The translations under genes were made by a program, and so were the position numbers. Below the pieces are notes generated by a model. That model searched no databases. It had not been told where the DNA came from and was given only the letters and a program-made list of their open reading frames with translations. A stretch of 64,000 bases of DNA from Cunninghamella blakesleeana. Its lineage: Eukaryota > Mucoromycota > Mucoromycetes > Mucorales > Cunninghamellaceae. The DNA is taken from NCBI GenBank assembly GCA_017871115.1, contig JAFCIZ010000005.1, positions 5,387,501 through 5,451,500 of the forward strand, written 5' to 3'. This document shows positions 29,271 through 40,451 of this stretch, piece after piece (position 1 is the first letter of the stretch; each line of letters starts with the position of its first letter).

Positions 29271-29990
29271 AAATAAGAAAGGAGGAAGACTAATAAATAT
29301 TATATCTAACCATACATATAAATATATATTATATTACTATTTTACTATTCATATACCTATTTTCAATTAATTGTAATGTAATATTTTTTTTATAATTATC
29401 AAATCTATAATAATAAAGAAATATACAGACATATACAAAATAAGGTTTTAATTTTAATTTGAGAAGTATTAAAGATGGTATCCTCTGAATGAACAATAAT
29501 TTATATACTCTATTATATACTACCCAGCCGTCCAATACGGTAAGCATAAAGAAAATAATAGGTAATAATACTGTTTTATTTTAATTCATTGTAATTACTA
29601 TTACTATGCATATGACTACTGTTTCAAAATAATGTTTTATAGCAATACAGATAACAAATGTTTACAAACAAAAAAAAAAGTTTATTTAAACTATTATCCA
29701 CCTATTATCATGATAATATTCATACATATACAAGTTTTTTTTTAAAAAAGTTTTGATATAGCCCATTTCAACTAAAGTTACTACATCATATTATTACTAT
29801 TATCATTACTATTATTTTTTAAAAAAAAACCATCTAATCAAAATAATTATATAAACTACTGCAAGATGTAAAGTTAAACTTTTGGTCTGTGTAATCTAAC
29901 ATGAAATTTGCAAAGCAACTTTCAAATCGCGTAATTGTTTCTTGATCCAATAAAATTCCTAAAAAAATTTAAACTCACTGTCCGGCATTT
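29271..29990. other. Intergenic region, SIN3 / peroxiredoxin
   Basis: AT-rich spacer with T9A6 and T6A9 tracts near 29735-29749 and 29815-29829. A less AT-rich patch with CCCAGCCGTCC lies at about 29522-29532. No convincing gene on either strand. Confidence 0.45.
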
Positions 29991-29998
29991 TCGAACTT

Positions 29999-30011
29999 GT
30001 ATATAAAAAAA
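29999..30011 (+). promoter_or_regulatory. TATA-box candidate for peroxiredoxin
   Basis: GTATATAAAAAA lies about 80-90 bases upstream of the peroxiredoxin ATG, next to a TTCGAA palindrome and a GC-richer patch (CTGTCCGGC). Such a TATA fits a strongly expressed gene. In a genome this AT-rich the match alone is weak evidence. Confidence 0.4.
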
Positions 30012-30087
30012 TTAAAAAAAAATAGTTTAAATCCTCTTTTTTTTTCTTTAACAAAACTTTATACACATAAATATTAAATAATTCAAA

Positions 30088-31071
30088 ATGGTTCTTCGTC
30101 TTGGTTCAATTGCTCCTGGTAAAAAATAATAATAATAAATACTTAATAATAATAATATATACCTATAAACATATATACATGTATTATTATTATTATTATT
30201 GTACTTGAAAATACGTATTTATATTATAACACGTCCTAATTTTATTTATGTTTTTTCCCATACATATTATATTTATAGATTTTGAAGCTGAAACTACTAA
30301 AGGTAAAATCAAGTTCCACGAATTCGTTGGTGACAAGTGGACCATTCTCTTCTCTCACCCTGCTGACTTCAGTAAGTATTTTAGTTTTATTTTATTCTAT
30401 TATATTATTTTGAAAAAAAAAAAAAAACAAAACAAAAAAGAGGAACAAACGGAAAGATAAGGATTATGATTAAAACAAAAGCTACTTCTATTTAATTACT
30501 AATTTGCTCATTATTTCTCTCTTCTTTTTCTTTATAATGAAAAGCTCCTGTATGTACTACTGAACTTGGTTTAGTTGCTGCTCTTGAAGATGAATGGGAA
30601 AAACGTAACGTACAAGTTATTGGTTTATCCGCTAATGGTCTTGAAGATCATGCCAAGTGGATTGAAGATATTAATGAAGTAAACAACGTTGAATTAAAAT
30701 TCCCTATTATTGCTGATGCTGACCGTAAAGTCTCTGAACTTTATGATATGTTGGACCATCAAGATGCTACCAATGTTGATGCTAAGGGTATTCCTTTCAC
30801 TGTCCGTTCTGTCTTCATCATCGATCCTAAGAAGACCATCCGTCTTATTTTGTCTTACCCTGCTTCTACTGGCCGTAACTTTGATGAAATCTTACGTGTC
30901 GTTGATTCTTTACAATTAGGTGATCAACACCGTATCACTACTCCTGGTAACTGGAAGAAGGGCGATGATGTGATCATCCATCCTAGCGTTTCTACCGAAG
31001 AAGCCCACAAAATCTTCCCAAGTGTCCGTGTTGTGAAACCTTACCTTCGTCTTACCAAATCTCCTTTCTAA
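30088..31071 (+). CDS. 1-Cys peroxiredoxin (Prx6 type)
   Basis: Thiol peroxidase reducing hydrogen peroxide and organic or phospholipid hydroperoxides. Exons 30088-30118, 30279-30371 and 30545-31071 give 216 residues, typical for Prx6. The peroxidatic Cys is in [14 protein letters not shown]. The conserved Arg follows in [18 protein letters not shown], and [15 protein letters not shown] is the family helix. The C-terminal half has [15 protein letters not shown], standard for 1-Cys enzymes, and no downstream VCP resolving-Cys motif. Intron 2 ends in AAAAG rather than a pyrimidine-rich acceptor but restores phase exactly. Exon 3 uses many C-ending codons (TTC, ATC, ACC, AAG), unlike its neighbours, suggesting high expression. 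No organelle-targeting sequence is visible, so cytosolic. Confidence 0.96.
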
Positions 31072-31670
31072 AATAATAGTATATATCCCTTTTGGCGTAG
31101 TTCGCTCTTTTTTTTAGTAAATATGTAAAAAAAAATATTAATAATAATGTTTTAGTAAATAAAAAATTTTTATGAATATAGTTTATAAAAAAAAATTGAT
31201 GAGAACCAAAAATAAATAATACATAAATAAATATATGTCTTGGTTTGGACGTGGTTTAAAACAAAGGTGCATAAAATATTGTTATAATGTGATCATATTT
31301 GTTTAAAGCCTTTTTTTTTATTATATATATGTATTAACTCATACTATAATACTTAATTATTTAATAAGTTATAACTATTAATATTATTACTATATAATAT
31401 TTTCTATTTTATATAGAGTTTATACCATTTTTATAAAAATAGGTTCATGTATTATTTCTTTTTTATACATAGAGACCCGAAGCCTGAGTTTTAAAATCGA
31501 CTTGGCTTTTTTTATTTAATGGGGTTTCCACAATTTTTTAATTTTCCTTCCTTCTTTTCTTTCTATTATTATTATTATTACGTATTTTTTTCTTTTTATA
31601 AGACTGAAATAAATAAATAAAAACATAATCTAATATAATAAGAGTATATAAAATAAGAATAATAACAATA
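31072..31670. other. Intergenic region with possible 17-codon spliced ORF
   Basis: 599 bases between peroxiredoxin and a small orphan gene. It contains ATG at 31235 opening MSWFGRGLKQ, a GTGCAT donor after 31266 and two possible acceptors (31417, 31473). The second gives a 17-residue ORF ending 31494. Coding status is unproven, so this is reported as a finding. The rest is AT-rich. Confidence 0.35.
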
Positions 31671-31979
31671 ATGGATATTGGTAACCTTGGCCTTTTTAAA
31701 AAAAATGATGGTAAAACAGCTACTAACAATGAAAGAAAAGTAGACAATGGCGACAGCCATAAATCTTTTATAAGTGACATCTTGTCTCAAGTTGGTGATT
31801 ATGACGATCTAAATGCTCCTCAGAATACCAACTCTACTCATGATGACGATAGTGACGACGATATGCCTCCAAAAAGTCAAGCTAACCCTACTACTGCTCC
31901 TACCAATGATACTGCCAATACAAAAACTTCCCAACCAACAAATACAACCACGATTACTACCACTACTACCAATAAATAA
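31671..31979 (+). CDS. Hypothetical small acidic, Thr-rich protein
   Basis: Single-exon ORF of 102 residues that I do not recognise. The N-terminal third is mixed (MDIGNLGLFKKNDGKT), followed by SFISDILSQVGDYDDLN, an acidic block HDDDSDDDMPPK and a tail of Thr, Asn and Pro. Base composition is clearly less AT-rich than the flanks, and codon choice looks like that of neighbouring genes, which is the main reason to believe it. It has no signal peptide or membrane segment and is probably largely disordered. A short amphipathic segment (SFISDILSQV) could be a binding helix. It may be a lineage-restricted gene. Confidence 0.55.
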   Translation: MDIGNLGLFKKNDGKTATNNERKVDNGDSHKSFISDILSQVGDYDDLNAPQNTNSTHDDDSDDDMPPKSQANPTTAPTNDTANTKTSQPTNTTTITTTTTNK

Positions 31980-32509
31980 AGTAAATAAATAAATAAAAAA
32001 CATCCCTTTGTTTATATACATCCTTTTTTTTTATTACTATTTATTTTTTTCCCACTTGTATATTTTATTTTTTTTACTATTATTATTATCATTTTGATAT
32101 TATATATTAATATATATATATATATACATATATTTACTTTGTTCTTTTTTTTTCATATATAAAATAAATATACATTTTATGCAAACTTATAAAATAAGTA
32201 ATAGATGAACATATTAAGTAATTTATTATTAAAAAAGAAATAATCTGTAACAGTTTGTTTTATTACTTTTTGCTAAACAGGTAAGAAAATAAGAAAAACA
32301 TATAAACATAAAAAAAATACATACATAAAATATAAACATATACATACATAGAATAAATTATAATAAATAGAACAATAATTAAAATAAAAAATATACAAGA
32401 ATGATATAAATCAATAAATAAAAAAAAGTGGTATAATATAAAACAGGAATATAATAAGGTAGGAATATAATGGTAAAAAAAGGAAGAAAAAAGAGAAAGG
32501 TACCTTTTT
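31980..32509. other. Convergent intergenic region, orphan / cyclin
   Basis: 530 bases between 3' ends: T-rich termination-like stretch after the orphan gene, TA repeats near 32105-32132, then A/AT-rich sequence. No gene seen. Confidence 0.5.
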
Positions 32510-33242
32510 TCATAAGCCAAGATCATCACGGTGTTTAAGTATAAAATCATTTACATCTTTATCATCAACCCAACATTGATATTGTATTAATTTTAAAAAA
32601 GCGCGTTCTAATTGGTCAATATCTTGATAGTGAAACAACCCATCACATAAATCATATAATTGATGATTTGTTAAAGTATTATTTGTCCAAGTACTTCCTT
32701 TTAAAAATTTAGATGCTAATAATAAAGAGCCTAATAATAATCGATGGCTGGTATCTATTTTTTAAAAGTAAAAAAATAGTAATAATAAAATAATATTCAT
32801 TTTTTATATATGAATAAAAAAAAATTTTTTTTTTTGAGTAAAAGATCATTCTTTTTTTTTTTTTGGATTGAGTATAAAAAATTATTATTATTATTATTAT
32901 TATTTACCATAACCACCAACAGCATGGTTTGGTAAAAAAGATTTAATTCTTTCCAAATAAATCAAAGCAACAATAGCCGTTCGACAATTGATTTCAGCCC
33001 CGATGGTTATCTTTTGAATAAAATATAATAATTCTGGTAAAGGTCTTCCTCGTACAGTTGGAATTTCTTTTCCTCTTAAACTTGATTTTATTGGTAATAC
33101 ATCACTTAATGTAATAGCTATAAAATCTATGTGTACATAGTAAAAAAAAAAAAAAAAAAATTAATAACATATATAAAAAAATTCATAATTATTTTTATTA
33201 AAAAATATTACTTTTACCTATAAGAATAGAAGGTAATCGTCG

Positions 33243-33279
<37 letters not shown>

Positions 33280-33335
33280 GTTGGTGATATATTAGAAGTG
33301 CATAAGGGTATATTGGATGAGGAGAAATGAAGCAT
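32510..33335 (-). CDS. PHO80/Pcl-type cyclin
   Basis: Small cyclin of 193 residues from exons 33218-33335, 32908-33126 and 32510-32754. After a short leader with ten Asn in a row comes a cyclin box: ITLSDVLPIKSS, RGRPLPELLYFIQKITIGAE, NCRTAIVALIYLERIK, HRLLLGSLLLASKFLKGSTW, NHQLYDLCDGLFHYQDIDQL, ERAFLKLIQYQCWV. The LLASKFL and closing LERAFL plus cysteine/tryptophan pattern are those of the fungal PHO80-like family, which activates Pho85-class kinases in phosphate sensing, polarity or glycogen control. Which pathway this member serves cannot be read from the sequence. Both introns interrupt Gly or Asp codons of the cyclin fold and restore phase cleanly. Confidence 0.85.
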
Positions 33336-33870
33336 AGTTATAAAAAAAAAAAAAAAAAAAAAAACGAAAAGGACAATGTAGAAGAAAAAAAGTAAAAAGT
33401 AAAAAAAAAAAAAAAAAGAAAAAGTAAAAATGAAATAAAAATAAGAATAAAATAAAATAAAAGAATCATTTTATTATTTATTTGTGTAATTATTTAAGTT
33501 ATTTAATCAAACAAAGAGAAAGAAAGTATTAAAACGGGGGAGACTATCCGAAACATCAACTTCAAAGAACTTTTATGGTTATTCCGTAATTTTTGTTGTT
33601 AATAAAGTATAAAAAAGGTTTATCATTTGAGTAAGGAGGAGATGAATTTTTTATCTAAATTGACTCATGACAAGTATATTTTGGCAGTTTTATTTTTTTG
33701 TTGTTGTTTTCGTATTGACTTTTTTAGAAAATCCGAATTATCTTTATTCTTAAGAATAAATAAAAATATTTTAAAATGCTTTATCTACTAACCTACTGTT
33801 GGATCATCTTTCCTTATTATTTTATTATTTTATTTAAACATATGATTGATACCGAGCTTTAAAAAAAATA
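33336..33870. promoter_or_regulatory. Cyclin 5' region / transporter 3' flank
   Basis: 535 bases upstream of the cyclin start and downstream of the sugar-transporter stop. It has A-rich tracts (33342-33364, 33402-33416) followed by a more mixed stretch near 33535-33680 (ACGGGGGAGAC, TGAGTAAGGAGGAG). No recognised element. Confidence 0.4.
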
Positions 33871-36800
33871 TTATTGTTGTTGTTGTTGCCGTAGTAGATT
33901 TCTTTCATCCAAAATAGCTTCAAATTTTTGTTGTATATTCATATCGTAATTCTTATTTTGAATAAAAAAGGGAGATACGTGATCTCGTTTTTGATAATGA
34001 TCCACAGTATTATCGTTATCTTCATTATTAGGCTGTCGTATAGCTGAAGATGAATTATGCTTCTTAATAGTCATGGACTGACATAATTTTTCAACTCTTT
34101 CCCAAGTTGTCATTGCGGAAAGAGGGTGGTGTGCTTTTGCTGATTGGTCAATAAGTGCTCCACTAAATTGTAATTGTATTTCTTCAAATGTTTTTCCCTA
34201 CGTATTTTATAATAAAATAAAATAAATATAAAAAAGAGATAAGGATTATTATTCTTTAACTATGTCATTTTTTTTTTTTACAGTCAGTATGATTTCCTAT
34301 TATTACTTTTGTTTCAGGATAAAAAGTATGAACAATCAAAGCCATCAATGCGCATAAACAAGCGAAGATAGCATAGGTTCGCCAACCTAAATACCTAAAC
34401 AAAAGAGGGGCCACCTGAGAGATCAAAATACTAAAAGCAAACATAGAGCCCGTTGTGACACCCATAGCTCTTGCACGTAATAACTGAGGATAGATTTCAG
34501 CGGGATAAATATACGCCATTGGACCCCATGATAAAGCAAAGCAGATTAAAAATATACATAGACCTATAAGAATACATAAGGTAGCATTGTTGTTTGTGAT
34601 AAAGATAGATACTTCCATGATGGATCCAGGATAGAGTCGCTGATCATTGATGATATGTGTTTCTTTATGATAAATCCCTTGAACAATGGCAATAAAGACT
34701 AGGAAAATACACATAACTAAAGCTCCAATCGTGAGAATACGGCGTCGATCTAAACGGTCAATCTAAAAATTATAACAACAATAATAATAAAATAACAATA
34801 GTTATCATCAAGATTAAAATTTGTAGCTAAAAATATGTCTTTTCCTTTCCTTTTTTTTTCCGGCTTATCTTTTTTATTTTACTTACATAAAAAAATACTG
34901 GAATAGTGGCCATCATATTTACTACTCCACTAATACCATAACCTAAATAAACATGTATACAAATAAGTATGATGATATCTAGTATTGCTTTATTTATTTA
35001 TTTATATAAAAATATGGTCATGTACCTAGCAAGGCGGAGTCAATTTGAGTCAAGCCAGTTGATTCCATTATATGTGGTAAATAAAACCTTAAAAAAGAAA
35101 AAAGGAAATAGAACAAAAGAAAGGAATAAAAAGTTAAGATAACAAGGAATTTCCTTTTCAAGAAAAAATATAAGCATATTAAGTATGAAACTTACAGTAT
35201 TGCATTAATACCAGTAAATTGAGTCATTATATGTAAACCCATTCCCAATAGAGTTCTTTTCCAATTATTGTCGGTGCCTTTAGAGAATAATGCCAAATAA
35301 GAACTATTTGCTCTTAATTTATCAAATTCAATATCTTCTACAATTCCTTGGTATTCCATCTTCAAACTTTGAACATCATCATTGTTATCATTCAATTCTG
35401 GAATATCAATAAAAGTAAGAGAAGAGGAGGAGAATGGTCTTTTTGATTCGTAAGGTACTTGATATCCATTTTCATGTTCGGTTTCGGTTTCGTTTTTTTC
35501 CATTGGTTTTAATACTGTTAATGGTGAAGGGGATGATGATGATGATGATGAATGCGACTTCATTCTTAATTGAGTTAAAATAAGTTCAGCTTCTTCTTTT
35601 CTATCACGATAAATTAACCAACGAGGACTTTCAGGTACAAACCAATGAATACCAATTAATAATACAAAAGATGGGCCAAGTTGAATAAAAAGGGGTAGTT
35701 TCCATGATAAATGTTTAGAAAGATGAATAGTACAATAACCCATCCAAAAGGATAAACAAAAACCAACTGTCACACCAAGCTGATAAAGAGCTATTAATCT
35801 TCCACGATGTTTTGGTTTGGCAATTTCACTTTGATCTGAAATAATTAGAAAATGTTGCAATATAAAATAGTATAATAAATAATAGCTTATCAGTTTAGTT
35901 TTGTTAATAGCATTATCATCATTATTATTATGTATGGTATTTTGTTATATTCTATTTTGCTTACACAATGGTACCAAAACACTAAATATACTATATTTAT
36001 AAAATAAAATACATATTAGTTTTTTTTTTTTTTTTTTTTTTTGTTATCTAATATTTTAGTTATGTCTAAATAAATGATATGATAATATATTACCCCAATG
36101 AAATACCATTGATGATACGACCAATTAATAAACTTTCTAACTGATTACTTAGGAGTTGGATGGTGGTTCCTATTAAATGAAATATTGTACCCACATAAAA
36201 AAATCGTTTTCGGCCAAGGGCATCGGCAATCGGCCCTGATAACTAGTTTAAGTTGGATCAAAAAAATGGCAATAATTAATAACAAATACAAAAAGAATGA
36301 TATTATTGAGCGCTATTTTTTATTTATTTGTCCTTTATTTGCATGAATTATCTTACAAAAGCAGAAAGACAAGAAGCCGCCATTGGAACCGATAATATTA
36401 AAGCCACACTCTTTGAATCTTTAATAGAAAAAGTCGTTTGAAAGTCATCCATAATTAAACAAGCTGATATTGAACCGTTATCATACCTAATTTTTAGTTT
36501 TAAATATATATATACATATACATACATACATACATATATATATGTATATTTATTAAAAAGTTGCTCATTGTTGTGTTTATGTTCTAGATCTTTTAAATAG
36601 TAATATTATTTACCCATACTAAGTAAAAAAAAAAAAAAAAAGACAAGAATAATAAAAAGACAATTCAAATAGTTTAGTACTTTTGTTTTAATACAATACA
36701 TATTTGCATCTGTATAATTACCAAAAGACCACCAAGGGCAACAAAACTACATAAATTTAATAATGAGAATAAGAAAAAAAATATACGTGAATACCATTTA

Positions 36801-36905
36801 TGCAAAAAAAAAGAATAAGAAAAAAAAAAAAAAAGGGTATATATATATACTTCTTTTTAAATAATACCTGCATATTGTATAAAGTTTCCAGTAGGATGTA
36901 AGCAT
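33871..36905 (-). CDS. MFS sugar transporter
   Basis: Plasma-membrane hexose/polyol transporter of the sugar-porter MFS family, 637 residues. Eleven exons: 36868-36905, 36722-36746, 36614-36618, 36357-36486, 36094-36242, 35965-35990, 35196-35835, 35026-35087, 34887-34942, 34307-34762, 33871-34197. Family motifs in order: GGLLYGYDNGSIS in TM1, ADALGRKR in loop 2-3, LIGRIINGISLG, VPLYQSEIAKPKHRGRL, VPESPRWLIYRDR before the central loop, QFTGINAILFYLPHIME in TM7, RLDRRR, WGPMAYIYPAEIYPQLLRAR, and FYPETKGKTFEEIQ at the end of TM12. Exon 3 is a 5-nt microexon supplying Tyr and part of Gly in LLYGYD. The central loop has a Ser-run insert, and the tail is long, ending in five Gln. Substrate unknown. 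Confidence 0.93.
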
Positions 36906-37280
36906 CTAGATTTAGCTCATGAGGCTTCTGTACAAACTGAAAAAACGTAATCTACAACAATAAGCAATTAAGAGAAAATAAAAAGAATAAGCACTGTAAA
37001 AAAGAAAAAGAAAAAGAAAGAAGAAAAAATAACCAAAAAGGAGCAAAAATAAAAAAATAAAAAAACAGCTACTCGGAATTTATGCTAAAGTTTTTTTTTT
37101 TAATATAACTTTTTTATTTAAAAAAATACTTTTATAACTAAACTAAAGAACTTTTTTTTTTTCACAGATCATGAAGATATTAACCTATATTTATAAATAA
37201 TAAGAAAAAAATAAATTAGTATTTAATAAGAATGTTGAATAGATTGGTCATACAAGCATTATTATTTTAATTTTTGGTAT

Positions 37281-37370
37281 CTAATCAGGTAATGTATTGT
37301 GGAATTGTTGATCTCATAATACCCAACTACACAGTATTCTGAAGTAGCAAATATAAACAAATCATCATGA
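37281..37370. repeat. Diverged duplicated element, copy 1
   Basis: From TAATCAGGTAAT through GTAGCAAATAT to ATCATCAT this stretch aligns along its whole length, with small indels, to 37491-37590. It lies about 380-465 bases upstream of the sugar-transporter start. Confidence 0.6.
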
Positions 37371-37490
37371 TACCATTCCATAAAAAATAAAAAAACATTT
37401 TAATTCAATTACCTACAAAAATAAAATGGGTAGTTTAGTATATGATTGTCATAAATGAGTTTCATTATGATACAAGATCAAAGAAGAAAA

Positions 37491-37590
37491 ATAATCAGAT
37501 AATTTATGTGGTTTTTGTTAATCTCACTAGCCTTCAACTCCTCCTAAAGGCTTCCGTAGTAGCAAATATTTAAAAACAATCATCATTTTG
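37491..37590. repeat. Diverged duplicated element, copy 2
   Basis: Begins TAATCAGATAAT and ends GTAGCAAATATTTAAAAAC then AATCATCAT, mirroring copy 1 in order and spacing about 210 bases away. Relative to copy 1 it is GC-richer in its middle (CCTTCAACTCCTCCTAAAGG). Confidence 0.6.
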
Positions 37591-37837
37591 TTTTTCTTCA
37601 TTGATCTTTTATATCCTGCTTTATATTTTATTTTACCTTATATTGACGCGAAACGCATTTTGAGTCCATGCTATACGTTTTCATTGTATTAAAATCATTA
37701 TCGTTATCATTTTCATAATAAAAGAAAAATCATTTTATTACAAGAAACTAATAGGTATGAACTGGTGGTATAAAAATATATAAAAATAAAAAGGATTTAA
37801 GGTTAATATAAATTTATTCATGCAAGTGTATTTAATC

Positions 37838-37885
37838 ATCCATCCATCCATTCATTCATTCATCCATTCATCCATTCATCCATAT
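37838..37885. repeat. CCATTCAT-type tetranucleotide/octanucleotide repeat
   Basis: Imperfect tandem CATC/CATT repeats in the transporter upstream spacer; simple-sequence origin. Confidence 0.75.
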
Positions 37886-38941
37886 TATATTATAATACAA
37901 TATCATCCATTTTATTTAAAGTGTCCATTACCTTTTAATCAACAAAAAAAAAAAAAAAGTGACAAGTAAAAAAAAAAAAAAAGTAAAAGATGAGTAAAGA
38001 TGGATAAAGAACTATAAAGTGGATAAAAATAAAAAATCAACTCCCCAAATGATTTGAACTCAGACGACTCGGCTGCGCTTACTGTGCCTGAAAAAAAACT
38101 TCATTTACCAGCATTAAAAAACATTCTATGAATATAAATGAGCAAGTTCATTTTTTTTCATAATAATAATCATAATACAAGAAAATATAATAGCAATGAT
38201 TAAAATATAATGTAAAATAAAATATTCTAGTAAACATATAAGGAAGCTTATTATTTTAATGTTTGTTTTTATTTTTATTAAAAATAACCTATGTAAGTAT
38301 AAATAAACATCTAGTACTACAACGGATAAAAAAAATAAAAATCTATTGATCAAATAGACATACGTACCTACGTACTAAAATGAACATTTAAATATTATTA
38401 TTTTCATTTACTATAATTATTATCAAAAATAACAATAAAAAAAAAAAATCAGACTATATGGCAATGATAGAATATAGAGAATCGATTTCCTTTTTTATTA
38501 GCTATATTTTTTTTTTTTTTTTTTTTTTTGTTCTTTTTGTTCTTAACCTTATCTAATTCAAAATAAACAAACAATAGGCTTAAAAGATTAAACAACTATA
38601 ACGTTTTTAGTTTTATTTAAATAAACAAAAAAAAAAGTAATGATACTTTTTTCTTTTAAAAAAGGAAAAATAAGATAGAGAAAAATGAGAAATAGAATAA
38701 ATAATGAAATAGAATGATAAATATATAGAAAATAATCGAGGAAATGGCATCAATTGGATGAAATAAAATATAATATATAGATAAATAATACTAACATTTA
38801 CACTAAAAAAATAAAACAGATGATAAATAAATATAATAATTATAAGGAATATTGGAATGGGTTGGGAGAATAAATAAAACAATTTACAATAAGGATAGTA
38901 GAAGGGGAAAAACAATAAGGAAATATCCATCGGACGGATGA

Positions 38942-39327
38942 TTATTTATGATTCCATTCCGCAGGATGAATTCTTTTCGAAGTAGCCGAAGGCCTTGTTA
39001 TTGTTGGTTTCCTCATATGTTGTTGCTGTGGATAATAAACTGTTTCAGGTTTTGGTAAGGCTGCGTATTCGGCAGGAACCATGAAAGGTTGCGTTTTCTT
39101 TTCGATATTCGTTTCTTGATCTGAATAGACATGTATTAAATGTGTTCCTTGTCCTTTAGGTACTCGATGAGCTACACCTTTTTCATCAAATACAACTTCA
39201 TGAATAGTAGCCTATCGATAATGATGGTAATAAAAATCAAATAAATCAAAAAAACAAACCCAAATGTCAAATATTTCTTATATTTATTGTCCACGCTTAC
39301 TTCTTCTGTCGATAAACAGCAACCCAT
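38942..39327 (-). CDS. Small MGCC-type lipid-anchored protein candidate
   Basis: 98-residue protein from exons 39301-39327 and 38942-39211. It opens MGCCLSTEE: Gly2 followed by Ser6 fits an N-myristoylation signal, and Cys3-Cys4 fit palmitoylation, so membrane attachment is likely. The body reads IHEVVFDEKGVAHRVPKGQG, then THLIHVYSDQETNIEKKTQP and a Pro/Gln/Tyr-rich basic tail ending HPAEWNHK. There is no transmembrane segment. The N-terminus recalls the lysosomal/vacuolar anchor LAMTOR1/Ego1 type (MGCC), but the rest is too short and unlike it for that assignment. Exon 1 is exactly nine codons, and phase is preserved across a canonical GTAAGC intron. I do not recognise an orthologue. Confidence 0.75.
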
Positions 39328-40412
39328 CTTTTGATATTATTAGATTTAAAAATAGAGATGATAAAAATAAAAGAAAAAATAAAAAGAGAAGAAAGAGAGA
39401 AAAAATAAACATTTGACCTTTTTTTTTATATATCGCCAAGCCAGTTTGTTATTATACAAAACAAATTTCTAAAAAGAATCAAAGCCCAAAATAATGCACA
39501 AAAAACTCATTCAACCAAAAATAAACACTACCTTACCAAAAATCGATATTACCAAACTTATCTTCTTCCTATTTTTAGATTTTAAACTCCAGAGCTTTTT
39601 TTTTTCCTTTCCTTTTTCTATATCTTTTTTCCATCCTTTTTTTTTTTTAGCTTATTGCCCTTTACTAGCGTGAACCTAGTTTAGTTATACTAAAAAAGAG
39701 GATTATTCCCAATCGATAAACAAATCATCATCATTATCAATTATCTAGTGAAAAAATGAATTTAATAAAATATACAAATAAAGGATTGAAGATTATCATG
39801 ATCATTATTATAAAAAATGGACCGACTTTTTTTTTTTTTTTCACTTTAATAAAATACCTTTTTGATTGAAAATAAATGTGATAGATTCATACTCTATATT
39901 AATTATTATTATATTTTATTATCATAATAATGGATTTTTCTATAATATATGCTTAATATATGCTCCAGTCCTATTTATTTAAAATGAAATAAAGAAGCAT
40001 GTATTATAGTGGCGTTTTTGTGATATATATACTTAGTTTGACATAAAGTCTTTATCTACTGGCCACGATTTAGTAGTAACTGTAGTATTATAATTGAAAA
40101 GTCATTTGTTGGTTCTTTTTTTTTTATTTGTTTGTACTAATACATAATAACTGAACTATTGGATAATAATTCTTTCCCAAGTTCTCTCGCTTTTGATAAT
40201 AATTACATGTTGATGCTTTTATTTTTTTGCATTTTTAATGGAGTTATTGTATACATTAAAAAATGGCTTTATAAAATCTATATATCCATGTTTCTTTTTC
40301 AACTTTTTAGTAGTACTACTAAATTCATTATTTTCAATTGATTACTGTATTGTTGTAAGATGATTAATAGATTTTGTTGATATGATTTGTTAATAAAAAA
40401 AATAATAATAAT

Positions 40413-40451
<39 letters not shown>

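Larger units (their letters stand above)
36906..38941. other. Long spacer upstream of the sugar transporter
   Basis: 2.0 kb without a convincing gene. It holds A-rich tracts, a diverged duplicated element (37281-37370 and 37491-37590), a CCATTCAT-type repeat at about 37838-37885, a tRNA-like fragment near 38050-38096 and a T tract near 38509-38529. The transporter promoter must be here. Confidence 0.5.

Noticed and set aside
36868..36954. Alternative frame of transporter exon 1 without the ATG at 36905
   Set aside because: Reads open but gives the wrong phase for the conserved GGLLYGYD motif; starting at 36905 solves it exactly.
38613..38930. Hydrophobic minus-strand ORF, 105 residues
   Set aside because: Composition (Tyr, Phe, Ile, Leu, Ser) is what random AT-rich DNA yields; no start context, splice partner or family feature.
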